The notes beneath the pieces are model-generated. The model saw nothing but the letters and a program-made list of their open reading frames with translations. It had not been told where the DNA came from and did not search any database. Positions 26,349-34,649 of a stretch of 64,000 nt of DNA are shown here, piece after piece (within the stretch, counting starts at the first letter, position 1; each line of letters begins with the position of its first letter). Source of the stretch: Candidatus Villigracilis propinquus (GTDB taxonomy: Bacteria; Chloroflexota; Anaerolineae; Anaerolineales; Villigracilaceae); NCBI GenBank assembly GCA_016714565.1, contig JADKDM010000007.1:62001-126000 (forward strand). Reading direction: 5' to 3'. The position numbers were made by a program, and so were the translations under genes.

Positions 26349-26720
26349 GAGGTGAATAGTGAGTAGTGTGTGGTGGGTAGAAAGTGAAAAGTGAAAAAGT
26401 GCGGATACTCTTTTATTTTTTAATTTTCATAATCATCATCGCCATCGTTTTTAGGGCCGCTTTCAGCATCCCGTATGGCAAAAACAGGAGTTTGAGCAGG
26501 ATACGAAATCGCTCCAAATGGTTCAAAAAATAAGGTATAGCAGGAAACAAAAAGAGCCAGGCAAGGAAGAGAGGCTCTGGAGCTGCTCCGAAGGGATCAC
26601 CTTTTATTGAAGGGAATGCTGCGGGTTTGTGTCCACCCTGCTTGATAATTGTAAATTATCCCCTTTTATGAAGCAAGGAGCTAAAAGCTAATTGCTGAAA
26701 GCTAACCGCTGGCCGCTACA
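26349..26720. other. Gene-poor gap of 372 bases
   Basis: No gene with a start codon is visible. The left end (26360-26400) is a run of AGTG/GAAAGTG words; the right end (26680-26715) has tandem AGCTAA/GCTGAAAG words. A 17-base palindrome GATAATT/AATTATC sits at 26644-26660. A stop-free frame without a start fills the middle on the minus strand (26413-26655). Confidence 0.6.
26413..26655 (-). pseudogene. Possible C-terminal remnant of a hydrophobic protein
   Basis: A stop-free minus-strand frame of 80 codons ends at TAA 26413. It has no ATG, GTG or TTG in its first half. The translation looks protein-like: Gly/Pro/Phe-rich start (KGDPFGAAPEP), then a hydrophobic segment LFLAWLFLFPAIPYFL and an amphipathic, basic end (LERFRILLKLLFLPYGML, then KIKK). 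It may be the tail of a decayed gene, or chance. No similar sequence is seen elsewhere in the window. Confidence 0.25.
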
Positions 26721-27527
26721 TCACGGAACAAACAACGTCGGGGTCGGCAGAACGTATTCCACAGTTTGGATAGTGAGATCGGAGAAGGAGACGACGGCAG
26801 CGGTCTCTCCGGCGGAGCGGACGAAAACGCCGAGGCTGCCACTTGGGAAGCTGGGATCGCTGATGGTGAATTGGTAGCGTCCGTTTAAGAAGAGACGCAT
26901 TTCCCTGCCGACTGTCCACACCCCAATGCGGACTTCCCCAGGTGCGCCGGGGGGCACATCTCCGCTGGGGAGGGACTGCTGCAAGACGAGGCGTGTGCCG
27001 CCGCTGACGCGTTCCGCACGGACGGTGCCGTTGCAGGCAAGCGCGAAACGATAGTAGTTGGACGCACTGGCACGCACAAGCAGTCCGTAGGTGTCTTCGG
27101 TGCGGCAGAGGCTTGGGCGGGCGGTGATCTCGGCGTAGTAATCTGTCAACACGAGATCGTTGCGCAGGCTGAGCATGTACACCTGGCTTTGGACGGAAAG
27201 CGTAATGCGATTATTTTTTATATCCGCGCTGGCTTCATTTGATGAGGCAATGTCCCAGACGAAGCGGTCGGAGAAATCATCGGTGAGGAGGTTGCTGCCG
27301 AGGCCGGGGAGCATCTCTGGGGTGGGGGCTTTGGTAGATAACGCTGACAGCGTAGGAGTCGCCGATGGTGGGAACCAGATGATGGTTGGAGTCGGAAGCG
27401 GGGTTTCTGTTGCTGTGAGCGGGGTGGGGGTGGCGAGCATCGCATCCAGTTGGGCGCAGGATGTCAAAATCCACGTCATTGCGAGGAGCGAATGTAATGA
27501 GCGACGAAGCAATCTGCTGAAGCGCAT
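26721..27527 (-). CDS. Lipoprotein with Thr/Pro spacer and jelly-roll-like domain
   Basis: About 268 aa from the ATG at 27527. The signal peptide ends in a lipobox (ILTSCAQ); a Thr/Pro-rich spacer (about 35-75) follows, then a beta-rich domain of ~190 residues: NLLTDDFSDRFVWDIASS, AEITARPSLCRTEDTYGLLVRA, and FLNGRYQFTISDPSFPSGSLGVFV. This pattern fits the concanavalin-like/DUF1080 type of jelly-roll domain found in extracellular sugar-binding proteins. The first ~17 codons overlap a dispersed palindromic repeat (27474-27568), which therefore encodes part of the signal peptide. An ATG at 27599 is possible but lies inside the repeat flank. Confidence 0.75.
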   Translation of the reverse strand: MRFSRLLRRSLHSLLAMTWILTSCAQLDAMLATPTPLTATETPLPTPTIIWFPPSATPTLSALSTKAPTPEMLPGLGSNLLTDDFSDRFVWDIASSNEASADIKNNRITLSVQSQVYMLSLRNDLVLTDYYAEITARPSLCRTEDTYGLLVRASASNYYRFALACNGTVRAERVSGGTRLVLQQSLPSGDVPPGAPGEVRIGVWTVGREMRLFLNGRYQFTISDPSFPSGSLGVFVRSAGETAAVVSFSDLTIQTVEYVLPTPTLFVP

Positions 27528-27568
27528 GGGATTGCTTCGTCGGGGAGAGCGCCCTCCTCGCAATGACG
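27474..27568. repeat. GTCATTGCGAGG-type dispersed palindromic repeat, copy 3
   Basis: 95-base copy: GTCATTGCGAGGAGCGAA, CGACGAAGCAATCTG, then GGGATTGCTTCGTCGGG and CTCCTCGCAATGACG. It is the most complete of the three copies, with both ends and both inner arms intact, and runs into the 5' coding part of the lipoprotein gene. Confidence 0.85.
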
Positions 27569-27670
27569 GAGTGGGAGAAAATGAAAACATCATATTCATT
27601 TGGTGACATCAATTCTTTTATTATGTCGTAAAATTCAGTGAACTTTATTCTAGCATATCAGGAGTAGTCG

Positions 27671-28684
27671 ATGAGCGATAAGCAAGTGCTGATAACTGGT
27701 GCATGTGGTGAGATCGGTCAGGCGCTCGTGCAGGAATTATCGAAGAAGGGCGGGTATCGGATCGTTACGTCGGATATGATGCCGCTGCCTGAGTCGATCA
27801 AGGGACTTGCGGCGGAGCATGTGCAGGGGGATCTTGTTTATAAAGTAAAGACCTTTTATGATTACGATTTTGATATTATCTTCCACCTTGCGGCTTCGCT
27901 TTCTTCGAAGGCCGAGATTGCCACGGAAGAAGCGCATCGCATTAATGTGGAGGGGACGATGCAACTGCTGATGCTGGCGGCGTATCGTTCGGAGAAGTAT
28001 GGGAAGGCTGTAAAGTTTTTGTTCCCGAGTTCGATTGCGGCGTATGGAATGCCGACGCTTGAAGCGAAGAATGGCGCGGGCGCAGTGAAGGAAGAGGATT
28101 GGGATAATCCGCACACGATGTATGGATGCAATAAATTGTATTGTGAAAAATTGGGGATCTATTACAGCAAATTCTACGGTCAAAAACATTTGGATGAGAA
28201 ACCTCCGGTCATGCTGGACTTTCGCGCGATCCGCTTCCCAGGCCTGGTCTCCGCCTTCACATTGCCCAGCGGCGGCACCAGCGACTATGGCCCCGAGATG
28301 CTTCATGCGGCGGCGCAGGGAAAAGCATATCCCTGCTTCGTGCGCGCGGATACGAAGATCTCGTTCATGGCGATGCCCGATGCGATCAAGTCCCTTTTGA
28401 TGATGATGGATGCGCCGCGCGAAAAGTTGACCAGCAATGTGTACAACGTGGCGGCCTTCGCCATCACAGCAGAGGAATTCCGTCAGCGTGCGGTGAAAGC
28501 CTTTGCGGATGCGAAGATCACCTTTGAGCCAAATCCACGCCGTCAGGGTATTGTGGATTCGTGGCCCGAAGATGTGGACGACTCCCGCGCCCGCGCCGAT
28601 TGGAACTGGAAACCCGATTACGATGTGGATCGCTTCTTTGATGATTATTTCCTGCCTGAGATCAGGAAGAGGTATGGGAAGTAG
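27671..28684 (+). CDS. SDR-type NAD-dependent epimerase/dehydrogenase, L-threonine 3-dehydrogenase-like
   Basis: 337 aa extended short-chain dehydrogenase. NAD-binding motif VLITGACGEIGQALV at the N-terminus, FHLAASLSS block, catalytic Ser in PSSIAAYG, and YxxxK as MYGCNKLYCEKLG. The C-terminal half (SFMAMPDAIKSLLMMMDAP, YNVAAFAITAEEF, then IVDSWPEDVDDSRARADWNWKP) closely follows the SDR-type L-threonine 3-dehydrogenase / UDP-sugar epimerase-like group. Threonine oxidation is the likeliest reaction, but a related hydroxy-acid substrate cannot be excluded. The ATG has an AGGAG Shine-Dalgarno, and the VOC gene follows 17 nt downstream. Confidence 0.82.
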   Translation: MSDKQVLITGACGEIGQALVQELSKKGGYRIVTSDMMPLPESIKGLAAEHVQGDLVYKVKTFYDYDFDIIFHLAASLSSKAEIATEEAHRINVEGTMQLLMLAAYRSEKYGKAVKFLFPSSIAAYGMPTLEAKNGAGAVKEEDWDNPHTMYGCNKLYCEKLGIYYSKFYGQKHLDEKPPVMLDFRAIRFPGLVSAFTLPSGGTSDYGPEMLHAAAQGKAYPCFVRADTKISFMAMPDAIKSLLMMMDAPREKLTSNVYNVAAFAITAEEFRQRAVKAFADAKITFEPNPRRQGIVDSWPEDVDDSRARADWNWKPDYDVDRFFDDYFLPEIRKRYGK

Positions 28685-28701
28685 GAGAGAGGAGAATTAT
28701 T

Positions 28702-29103
28702 ATGGATCAAACCACAGGAAAAGGCGCCTGGCCGAAAGGCATCAGCGCCATCACGTTGTTCGTTGAAGATCTGGATGCCGCGAAACAGTTTTACCTAAAG
28801 GTTTTCGGCCTGCCGCTGTTCTACGAAGACCCGAACTCGGCTGTCTTCAAGTTTGGGGATACCCTCATTAACTTGCTGAAGATTACAGAAGCCGGGGAAC
28901 TCGTTAATCCTGCAAAAGTGGCAAGCCGCGAGGATGGCTCCCGTTTTGTATTTACCATCACCGTGGATGATGTGGATGCAATGTGCGCGGAACTGACGTT
29001 ACGCGGAGTGACTCTGCTGAACGGTCCGATGGATCGGCCTTGGGGAATCCGAACTGCCAGTTTCATGGATCCCGGCGGTCACATCTGGGAGATCGCGAAG
29101 TAG
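28702..29103 (+). CDS. VOC family (glyoxalase/dioxygenase-like) protein
   Basis: 133 aa vicinal-oxygen-chelate fold with two beta-alpha-beta-beta-beta modules: GISAITLFVEDLDAAKQFYLKVFGLPLFYEDPN in the first, FTITVDDVDAMCAELTLRGVTLLNGP and ASFMDPGGHIWEIAK in the second. The terminal FMDPGGHIWEI is the usual metal-binding region. Substrate unknown. A strong GGAGAATT site precedes the ATG, and the gene probably shares a transcript with the upstream dehydrogenase. Confidence 0.87.
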   Translation: MDQTTGKGAWPKGISAITLFVEDLDAAKQFYLKVFGLPLFYEDPNSAVFKFGDTLINLLKITEAGELVNPAKVASREDGSRFVFTITVDDVDAMCAELTLRGVTLLNGPMDRPWGIRTASFMDPGGHIWEIAK

Positions 29104-29148
29104 CGGTATTGCATCGAACACATCAATATGTAGGAGAAAAAGATATAT

Positions 29149-30157
29149 ATGAAGCAAGGAGAGAAATGGAGCAGCGCCTTCCCGCGTTTGCGTGAGGCGC
29201 TGATATTTGGAAGCACCTATTTTTTTATTGCTTTGATCAATTTGCGGCTGAAAATCCAGTTGACCCCACGCTGGTTCAATGGCAGGCTGGCGGCCAATCA
29301 CGAAGAACTGCTGGCGTTTCAGTATGCGAATAATGAACAGTCAAGGATATTACAGTTCTATATCCCCGAGGCGCTAAAAAACCTTTTGGATATCTCCATT
29401 GAGAATGCATATCTCATTCAAAGAGGGGTATTCATTTTTCTGGTTTTGCTTTGCTTTCATTTCTACCTGCGGAAATGGTTCGACTCCGGCCTTGGCATTT
29501 GGGGGTGTCATGTTCTTCATTGCAGTCATGCCGCTATCGTATATGAATGACCTGCAGGAGAGCACACCGCTGCTGCTGCTGACTTTCCTTTTGGCCTTGT
29601 GGGCGATCCGTGAGCAGAACATGGCGGGATATGCGCTCGCCATGGCGGTTGGCGCTCTTAACAATGAAACCATGCTTATTCTGCCGATGGTCTTTGTTTT
29701 ATACAACTTCAAAGACTTCAAATTCAATACCCTCCTTCCTCTGGCGTGGACCACTCTCTGGACAAGCCTGCCAGCCTACACCATCATTGCCATCATTCGC
29801 TACATCACAAGAGATAATCCCCGTCTGGCGATTTGGTGGCAATTCCCTGAGAACATCAGTTTGATGAAAGCCGATCTGCTGTCCTCTCCGCTGGGATGGT
29901 GGGATGCCCGCTTTTTGTTCGTCTTCTTTATTTTTGGAACCATCTGGTTGTTTGCCTTTCTCAAATATTCCAGACTGCCGTTGTTCCTGCAACGCGCTGG
30001 CTTTCTCATCCCTGTTTTTGTGATTGCCCATTTATTTGGCGGCGTGATCGGTGAAGTGCGTTTGATGCTGCCTCTCGGTTTTCTTGTCATCCCGATGAGC
30101 TTTTTCTATCTCTTTCCTGCAAATCAAAATCCATCGCAACATGTTCAGCATCAGTGA
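29149..30157 (+). CDS. Multi-pass membrane protein, interrupted by a +1 frameshift
   Basis: A ~335-codon gene split by one extra base near the GGGGG run at 29501-29505. The first part (from ATG 29149, with an AGGAGAAAAAG site) gives two membrane helices up to KWFDSGL; removing one G joins it to VMFFIAVMPLSYMND and then six or more further helices (LLLLTFLLALWAIREQNM, AYTIIAIIRYITR, FLFVFFIFGTIWLFAFL, LMLPLGFLVIPMSFFYLF). It resembles the hydrophobic DUF2079/glycosyltransferase-C-like membrane proteins in layout, but no family is certain. The end overlaps the next gene by 17 nt. The homopolymer makes a base-calling error likely. Confidence 0.75.
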
Positions 30158-30890
30158 TCGTGACCGCATCCGTGAGCGGGTGCTGCAAATGGCAGAGTCC
30201 GATGCGCGGGTGGTGGCCGGGGCGGTGGTTGGTTCGCTCGCGCTGAGTGACGGGGATCGTTGGTCTGACCTTGACCTGACCTTCGCGGTAGCGGACGATG
30301 CGTCAGTGGGGGATGTGCTGGAGGATTGGACGACCAGCCTCGCCGCGGAGTTTGAAGCGGCGCATCTTTTCGACCTGTTAGCTGGTCCGTCCATCTATCG
30401 AGTTTTTCTACTTCCGGGCTGTTTGCAGTTCGATCTCTCCTTCACACCTGCTTCCAAGTTTGGGGCAACGGGGCCAAAGTTTAAACTGCTCTTCGGGGAT
30501 TCCATCGAAAGGCCTTTTCCAAAAACGCAATCAGCACATGAACTTTTTGGATACGCCGTCCACCACGCGTTGCGCGCGCGCTTTTGCATCGAGCGCGGAC
30601 GGTACTGGCAGGCTGAGTATTGGATCAGCAGCGCACGGGAATATGCTCTCGCACTTGCCTGCAAACGCCTTGGCTTGCCTACATCCAATGGACGGGGTTT
30701 TGACGATCTTCCCGATGAAGTGAAGAAAATTTTCAGCAAGACACTCGTCACTGTCTTGGAGCGGGACGAATTGCTTCGCGCACTTGGCGCTGTCATTGAG
30801 GGGTTGTTGCGTGAGAGGGGTGAGGCCGAGGAGCTTGCTGCGAAAGTGGAGTCGCAGCTGCGTGATTTGACGGCTGATTGGAGCATGTAG
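30141..30890 (+). CDS. Nucleotidyltransferase-fold protein
   Basis: 249 aa. The catalytic signature GSLALSDGDRWSDLDL (Gly31-Ser32, Asp43, Asp45) is the GSx~10DxD motif of the polymerase-beta nucleotidyltransferase superfamily; a third acidic residue is in LQFDLSF. The C-terminal half is helical with HALRARFCIERGRYWQAEYWISSAREYALALACKRLG, similar to aminoglycoside adenylyltransferase- and HEPN-type helical partners fused in one chain. The substrate is unknown. The start overlaps the upstream membrane protein. Confidence 0.8.
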   Translation: MFSISDRDRIRERVLQMAESDARVVAGAVVGSLALSDGDRWSDLDLTFAVADDASVGDVLEDWTTSLAAEFEAAHLFDLLAGPSIYRVFLLPGCLQFDLSFTPASKFGATGPKFKLLFGDSIERPFPKTQSAHELFGYAVHHALRARFCIERGRYWQAEYWISSAREYALALACKRLGLPTSNGRGFDDLPDEVKKIFSKTLVTVLERDELLRALGAVIEGLLRERGEAEELAAKVESQLRDLTADWSM

Positions 30891-30978
30891 CCAGCGGACA
30901 GTCGATTTTCGGGCTATATCATAAATTACTGGATGGTGCTAAGATAATATAAGAAGTAAACGTACGTGGAGATGATCA

Positions 30979-32058
30979 ATGCCGGATATTCAGCAGGCAA
31001 TAGACCTGATCAAACAAGGACGTAAAAGGGAGGCTCAATCGATTCTTGAAACGCACATTCGCGCGAACCCTCATGATATAAAATCCTGGTTTTGGTATGT
31101 GGAAACGCTTGATGCAATTGATAAGCGCATCCAGTTTTTGGAGGTTTGCCTGAAACAGAACCCGGGCAACCCGCAGGTGATTCAAGCGTTGGAAATGCTT
31201 AGGGACAAACAATCGCCGTTCGAATCAGCGCCCGTGTATTCATCAAAAGTTGAGCCATACACTTCACCAAATAGGAAGTTTGACCATAAGGAAGGATATG
31301 AAGCCTCCATATACGGGGATGAGTCTTCCACATCACAGTCGCTTTATGACAAGCACGGTTGGGAGGGGGCGGAACACAAACCGGAGATCAGCCTCCCAAA
31401 TATCGACATTCCTGAAAATGAACAGGTGATTGAGTATCTGCGAGGCTTTAATCCTTTTTATGAAGCGATCACCCCGTATGCCTACGGCAATGTGAATAAT
31501 GACCGCACCCATTCAGACTTTACCGATGCGGTGTTAGCCACCGCATCCGATTTGCCGGAGAACTGCAAATATGTTGTATATGGCTGTGCGGCGCTTGTGC
31601 ATCCCGTCAGCGGGGTCATTTTTGCCTTCGCGTTCAGCATGGACACGCGTCATCGTATGCCCGCAAAAACAAAAGATGAAATTGACACGCACTTTGAAAG
31701 GGTTTTCCTGGGTGGACGAAAAAGAAAAAAGGTGGAGGCTCGCGATCAGGATGCCGCTAAAAATTCCCATCCTTTGGGTAGAAATTGGTCAACCTACGGT
31801 CTGCACTTTACCCCGAGCCTGATGCGCAAATGCTATGATTACTATGGCAAACAACAGGATGATAACGGTGTCATTCACCTGAACGTGGAGGAAGACCTCA
31901 AAAAGATAGAGCTTCCGACCTTTTTTGATAAATTGATCGATTGGGTTTCGACACTGTTATTTATTTTGGTATTTTCCGCGCTTGCGTTTTTTATTTTTTA
32001 TGCTATTGATAAATTCAGGATCAGTGATGTCATTGATTTTTTTAGAAACTTAAGGTGA
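30979..32058 (+). CDS. Membrane protein with N-terminal TPR-like repeats
   Basis: 359 aa, family not recognised. Residues 1-75 form two or three helical repeats resembling TPRs (AIDLIKQGRKREAQSILETHIRANP, then NPGNPQVIQALEML). The middle (about 90-300) is a mixed-fold region with a Cys-containing block NCKYVVYGCAALVHPVSGVIFAFAFSMDTRHRMP. One membrane helix (WVSTLLFILVFSALAFFIFYAI) lies at about 317-340, with a short basic tail, so most of the protein would be cytoplasmic or exterior depending on orientation. Start ATG with a GGAGATGATC site. Confidence 0.72.
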   Translation: MPDIQQAIDLIKQGRKREAQSILETHIRANPHDIKSWFWYVETLDAIDKRIQFLEVCLKQNPGNPQVIQALEMLRDKQSPFESAPVYSSKVEPYTSPNRKFDHKEGYEASIYGDESSTSQSLYDKHGWEGAEHKPEISLPNIDIPENEQVIEYLRGFNPFYEAITPYAYGNVNNDRTHSDFTDAVLATASDLPENCKYVVYGCAALVHPVSGVIFAFAFSMDTRHRMPAKTKDEIDTHFERVFLGGRKRKKVEARDQDAAKNSHPLGRNWSTYGLHFTPSLMRKCYDYYGKQQDDNGVIHLNVEEDLKKIELPTFFDKLIDWVSTLLFILVFSALAFFIFYAIDKFRISDVIDFFRNLR

Positions 32059-32229
32059 GTGCGAGTCTTGAATAAACCTGTATGGATCGTGAAATGAAAA
32101 TGTTAATAAAAAAATAACTCATGCCGCATAAAAAAATTGTTATAATATTTTTATTCAAGAGCAACATAAACAACTTGTTTGTTAATCCAAAATGCTCTTC
32201 ATACTAATCATCTCAAGGAGTTATATATC

Positions 32230-32706
32230 ATGGGTTTCTTCTCAACAATTCTCGAAAAACTTGGTCTGAAAAAAGACAAAACAGAGGAAGCTGCCGCTCC
32301 CGCAGCTCCTGCTGCAGCGGCCCCCAAGGCTGAACCTGCCAAACCCTCCGTGGCCCCTGCCAAGCCTCTTGCTTCCGCAGCCGCCCGCCCAATGAAAGAT
32401 GACAGGGATTTGGTGGAGAAGCCTGCCGCTCCCGTAGCCGTCTCCGAAGTGGACGTGGTTGCCAAGCTCGAAAAACTTGCCGCTGAAAATTCCGCCCAAT
32501 TGAACTGGAAAGTCTCCATCGTTGACCTGCTCAAGCTGCTCGACATCGACAGCAGCGGTGCCGCCCGCAAGGAATTGGCCGAAGAACTCGGCTGCCCCGC
32601 CGACCAAATGAGCGACTCCGCTCGCATGAACGTGTGGCTGCACAAGGAAGTCTTGAAGAAGATCGCCGAAAACGGCGGCAACATCCCTGCCAACCTGCTC
32701 AACTAA
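32230..32706 (+). CDS. DUF3597 domain protein
   Basis: 158 aa from the ATG at 32230 (site AAGGAGTT). The N-terminus MGFFSTILEKLGLKKDK and the C-terminal domain (VVAKLEKLAAENSAQLNWKVSIVDLLKLLDIDSSGAARKELAEELG ... MNVWLHKEVLKKIAENGGNIP) match the DUF3597 layout, joined by an Ala/Pro/Lys-rich linker of ~55 residues. DUF3597 proteins are small, probably soluble or membrane-associated, of unknown role. It has its own perfect terminator and a -10-like TATAAT 84 nt upstream (32141-32146). Confidence 0.87.
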   Translation: MGFFSTILEKLGLKKDKTEEAAAPAAPAAAAPKAEPAKPSVAPAKPLASAAARPMKDDRDLVEKPAAPVAVSEVDVVAKLEKLAAENSAQLNWKVSIVDLLKLLDIDSSGAARKELAEELGCPADQMSDSARMNVWLHKEVLKKIAENGGNIPANLLN

Positions 32707-32718
32707 TCCAAGCAGGAT

Positions 32719-32761
32719 AATAAAAACAGCGCGTGCCCAAAAAGCACGCGCTGTTTTTATT
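32719..32761. terminator. Perfect bidirectional terminator
   Basis: AATAAAAACAGCGCGTGC pairs with GCACGCGCTGTTTTTATT (18 bp) around CCAAAAA, between the DUF3597 gene and the convergent PlsY-like gene. Confidence 0.95.
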
Positions 32762-32780
32762 ATCCACTGATTACTGGAAA

Positions 32781-33356
32781 CTAACTACTATCCTTCTTTC
32801 CCTCGCGCCTTGCCCGCAGCCATCCGTTTAAACTATATTTCACCACGCGTTCTTCGCCTCTAAATAATTTTTCCAAATTGGGGCGCAATGCCCACATCAG
32901 CAAAAGCTCCGCGCCCACACCATACCAGACATACGTCCACGGCAGGGCTCCCTGTGAGGCAAGAATTGCGAAAACGATAATGGCGAACAACGCCACTGCC
33001 ATCGTTGTAATGGAAGCAATGCCAATGGTGAAGAAGGTCAACATGCCGAGCGGCAGAATGATCAGGATCGAGCTGGGCAGGAGTCCCATCGCGCCGCCTA
33101 CAGACGGCGCTCCGCCCGCACCGCCACGCAAACGGACTATCTTTCCGTTCTCATCTCGTTCGATCAAAAAGATCGAATGATTGTGTCCGAGGATCGCAGC
33201 CAGCGGGGTGACCACATGCACCCACTCGGCAGGGGTGATCCACTTTGCCACCAATACCGCGCCCGCGCCTTTCAAAATGTCCAACATGGCGGTGGCGAAC
33301 CCCGCCCAAAAACCTGCGGCGCAACGACGAAACATAGTGATAAAAACACGGGACAT
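32781..33356 (-). CDS. PlsY-like acyltransferase family membrane protein, divergent
   Basis: 191 aa from the ATG at 33356; the frame is open further upstream but runs into the JAMM gene. Helices with LDILKGAGAVLVAKW, the PlsY motif-2 block GHNHSIFL, and RGGAGGAPSVGGAMGLLP, which lines up with the KGGKGVATxxG motif 3, place it in the glycerol-3-phosphate acyltransferase PlsY family. The first helix and motif 1 (GSGNxGATN) are missing, and the Lys residues of motif 3 are absent. It is therefore a truncated and probably changed member. The frame cannot be extended without entering the JAMM gene. Confidence 0.7.
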   Translation of the reverse strand: MSRVFITMFRRCAAGFWAGFATAMLDILKGAGAVLVAKWITPAEWVHVVTPLAAILGHNHSIFLIERDENGKIVRLRGGAGGAPSVGGAMGLLPSSILIILPLGMLTFFTIGIASITTMAVALFAIIVFAILASQGALPWTYVWYGVGAELLLMWALRPNLEKLFRGEERVVKYSLNGWLRARREGKKDSS

Positions 33357-33373
33357 CAAATAAGGTTGCTTGT

Positions 33374-33772
33374 TTAAGTGATCTGCAAGGTCACTTCGCG
33401 AAAACCGCCGTCTTCGATCCAAAAGCCGCGGGCGCGCCACTTGTCATCCGCGCGGGAGAGGATGATGTAGGTAACTGCATAGGCGGCTTCCGCTATGTCA
33501 GTTGGCGAAACAATTTCAGGTCCGGTTGGATGCGAATGGAATATCCCAAGCAGTTCCATTTCCTTTGAGTCGATCCACTCAAAAGCATTTAACTGCTCGA
33601 TGGGATCCATCACGTATCGTACCGCGCTGTGTGCCTGATTCTGCACAAAGAAAATTTTCTCCACCTTTGCATCGCGTCCGGCCAACAGCCCGCATGATTC
33701 CAGCGGCGCATGTGAATCGACATAGGTGATCAAGACTTGTAATTGTTCATTTGAAAGTATGAGGGATTGCAT
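33374..33772 (-). CDS. JAMM/M67 metallopeptidase-fold protein
   Basis: 132 aa single-domain Mov34/MPN protein. The JAMM zinc site is complete: Glu25 in APLESCGLLAG, His79 and His81 in GIFHSHPTGPE, Ser89 and Asp92 in VSPTDI. Bacterial stand-alone JAMM proteins usually release or trim ubiquitin-like or sulfur-carrier proteins, or act in cysteine and thiamine biosynthesis. No ThiS/MoaD or ThiF partner is visible near it. It starts 2 nt from the stop of the upstream membrane gene and shares an operon with it. Confidence 0.88.
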   Translation of the reverse strand: MQSLILSNEQLQVLITYVDSHAPLESCGLLAGRDAKVEKIFFVQNQAHSAVRYVMDPIEQLNAFEWIDSKEMELLGIFHSHPTGPEIVSPTDIAEAAYAVTYIILSRADDKWRARGFWIEDGGFREVTLQIT

Positions 33773-33774
33773 TG

Positions 33775-34587
33775 CTATAAAAAGATCGCCGCAGCCCAGG
33801 CGAGAACGACAATGATGATAGGCCCGGTCATTGCGCGTCGCAGAGGAATATTCTCCGCGATGCTAACAGACAGCATCGTCAACGCGTACAGCGGGCCGGT
33901 GATGGCGAGACCGAATTGAATGGGATTGAGTGGCCAGTAATGCAAGCCCGCGCCGATCTGTGCGCAGATAATTCCAATGCCAATTGCCCACGGAAAATCC
34001 CAGCGGTCTGTGCCATCCAAATGAAGGATGCGCAGGCTGATCAACGCGGCAAAGATGAACAAGGCGGGAATTATCACAACCATGCGCGCGCCCGAAAAAC
34101 GCAGCGAAGTGGCGAGGATCAGAAAGAGCGCATACGCCAGCGCTGTAAGCCCTGCGCGAGCCAGTGCGTAGGTTGTGGCAGAGGGGTCAATGGTGATGTA
34201 TTCCGCCAGAAAAACGATGACTAGCAGAACCGCGCCAAAGGCAAACCCCGCCCACCAGGTCATGTCATTCGGCAGGAGGGAAAGCGGTGCGCCGATCACA
34301 AAGGTTGTAATGGTGGGCAGCATGAGATGTTCAATATTCGTTTTTGTACCGAGTGCAGGGTGAAAGCGGGTGAGCCAGTCCATGCCTGCGGCGGTCAACG
34401 CGGCGGCAAGCACGGTCATGAACGTGCCTAGGGTGAGGGGCAGGGCAAAATAGAAGCCGGGCAATTCCAGGGTGACCGTAAAGCTTGGCGATTGGATGAG
34501 CCTTGTCATTGCAAATGCCAGCAAAACGGATGCCACCAAAACGCCGATGCGGTCTGCGGAAGGCAGTGTGGAACGGTTCTCTTGCAT
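33775..34587 (-). CDS. Integral membrane protein (about 8 helices)
   Basis: 270 aa, no family recognised. Strongly hydrophobic throughout with about eight membrane helices, separated by short loops; the loops LTRFHPALGTKTNIEHL and ILHLDGTDRWDFP are the only polar stretches. The start ATG lacks a Shine-Dalgarno; a TACAAT box lies 6 nt upstream, so the mRNA is probably leaderless. It is divergent from the membrane protein at 34650 and the JAMM gene follows 2 nt downstream. Confidence 0.75.
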   Translation of the reverse strand: MQENRSTLPSADRIGVLVASVLLAFAMTRLIQSPSFTVTLELPGFYFALPLTLGTFMTVLAAALTAAGMDWLTRFHPALGTKTNIEHLMLPTITTFVIGAPLSLLPNDMTWWAGFAFGAVLLVIVFLAEYITIDPSATTYALARAGLTALAYALFLILATSLRFSGARMVVIIPALFIFAALISLRILHLDGTDRWDFPWAIGIGIICAQIGAGLHYWPLNPIQFGLAITGPLYALTMLSVSIAENIPLRRAMTGPIIIVVLAWAAAIFL

Positions 34588-34593
34588 ACAAAG

Positions 34594-34599
34594 ATTGTA
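34594..34599 (-). promoter_or_regulatory. -10 box for a probable leaderless mRNA (minus)
   Basis: TACAAT on the minus strand ends 6 nt before the ATG at 34587; no Shine-Dalgarno sequence. It is half of a divergent promoter pair. Confidence 0.5.
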
Positions 34600-34634
34600 C
34601 CTGTGCGCGTGCGTGAACGCAAGCAGGGGTATGG

Positions 34635-34640
34635 TAGAAT
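34635..34640 (+). promoter_or_regulatory. -10 box for a short-leader or leaderless mRNA (plus)
   Basis: TAGAAT ends 9 nt before the ATG at 34650, with no Shine-Dalgarno between them. It is divergent from the box at 34594. Confidence 0.45.
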
Positions 34641-34649
34641 CAATCGGTT

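Noticed and set aside
33357..33440. Longer N-terminus of the PlsY-like protein
   Set aside because: The extension is Arg/Asp-rich, not membrane-like, and overlaps the end of the conserved JAMM gene in another frame.
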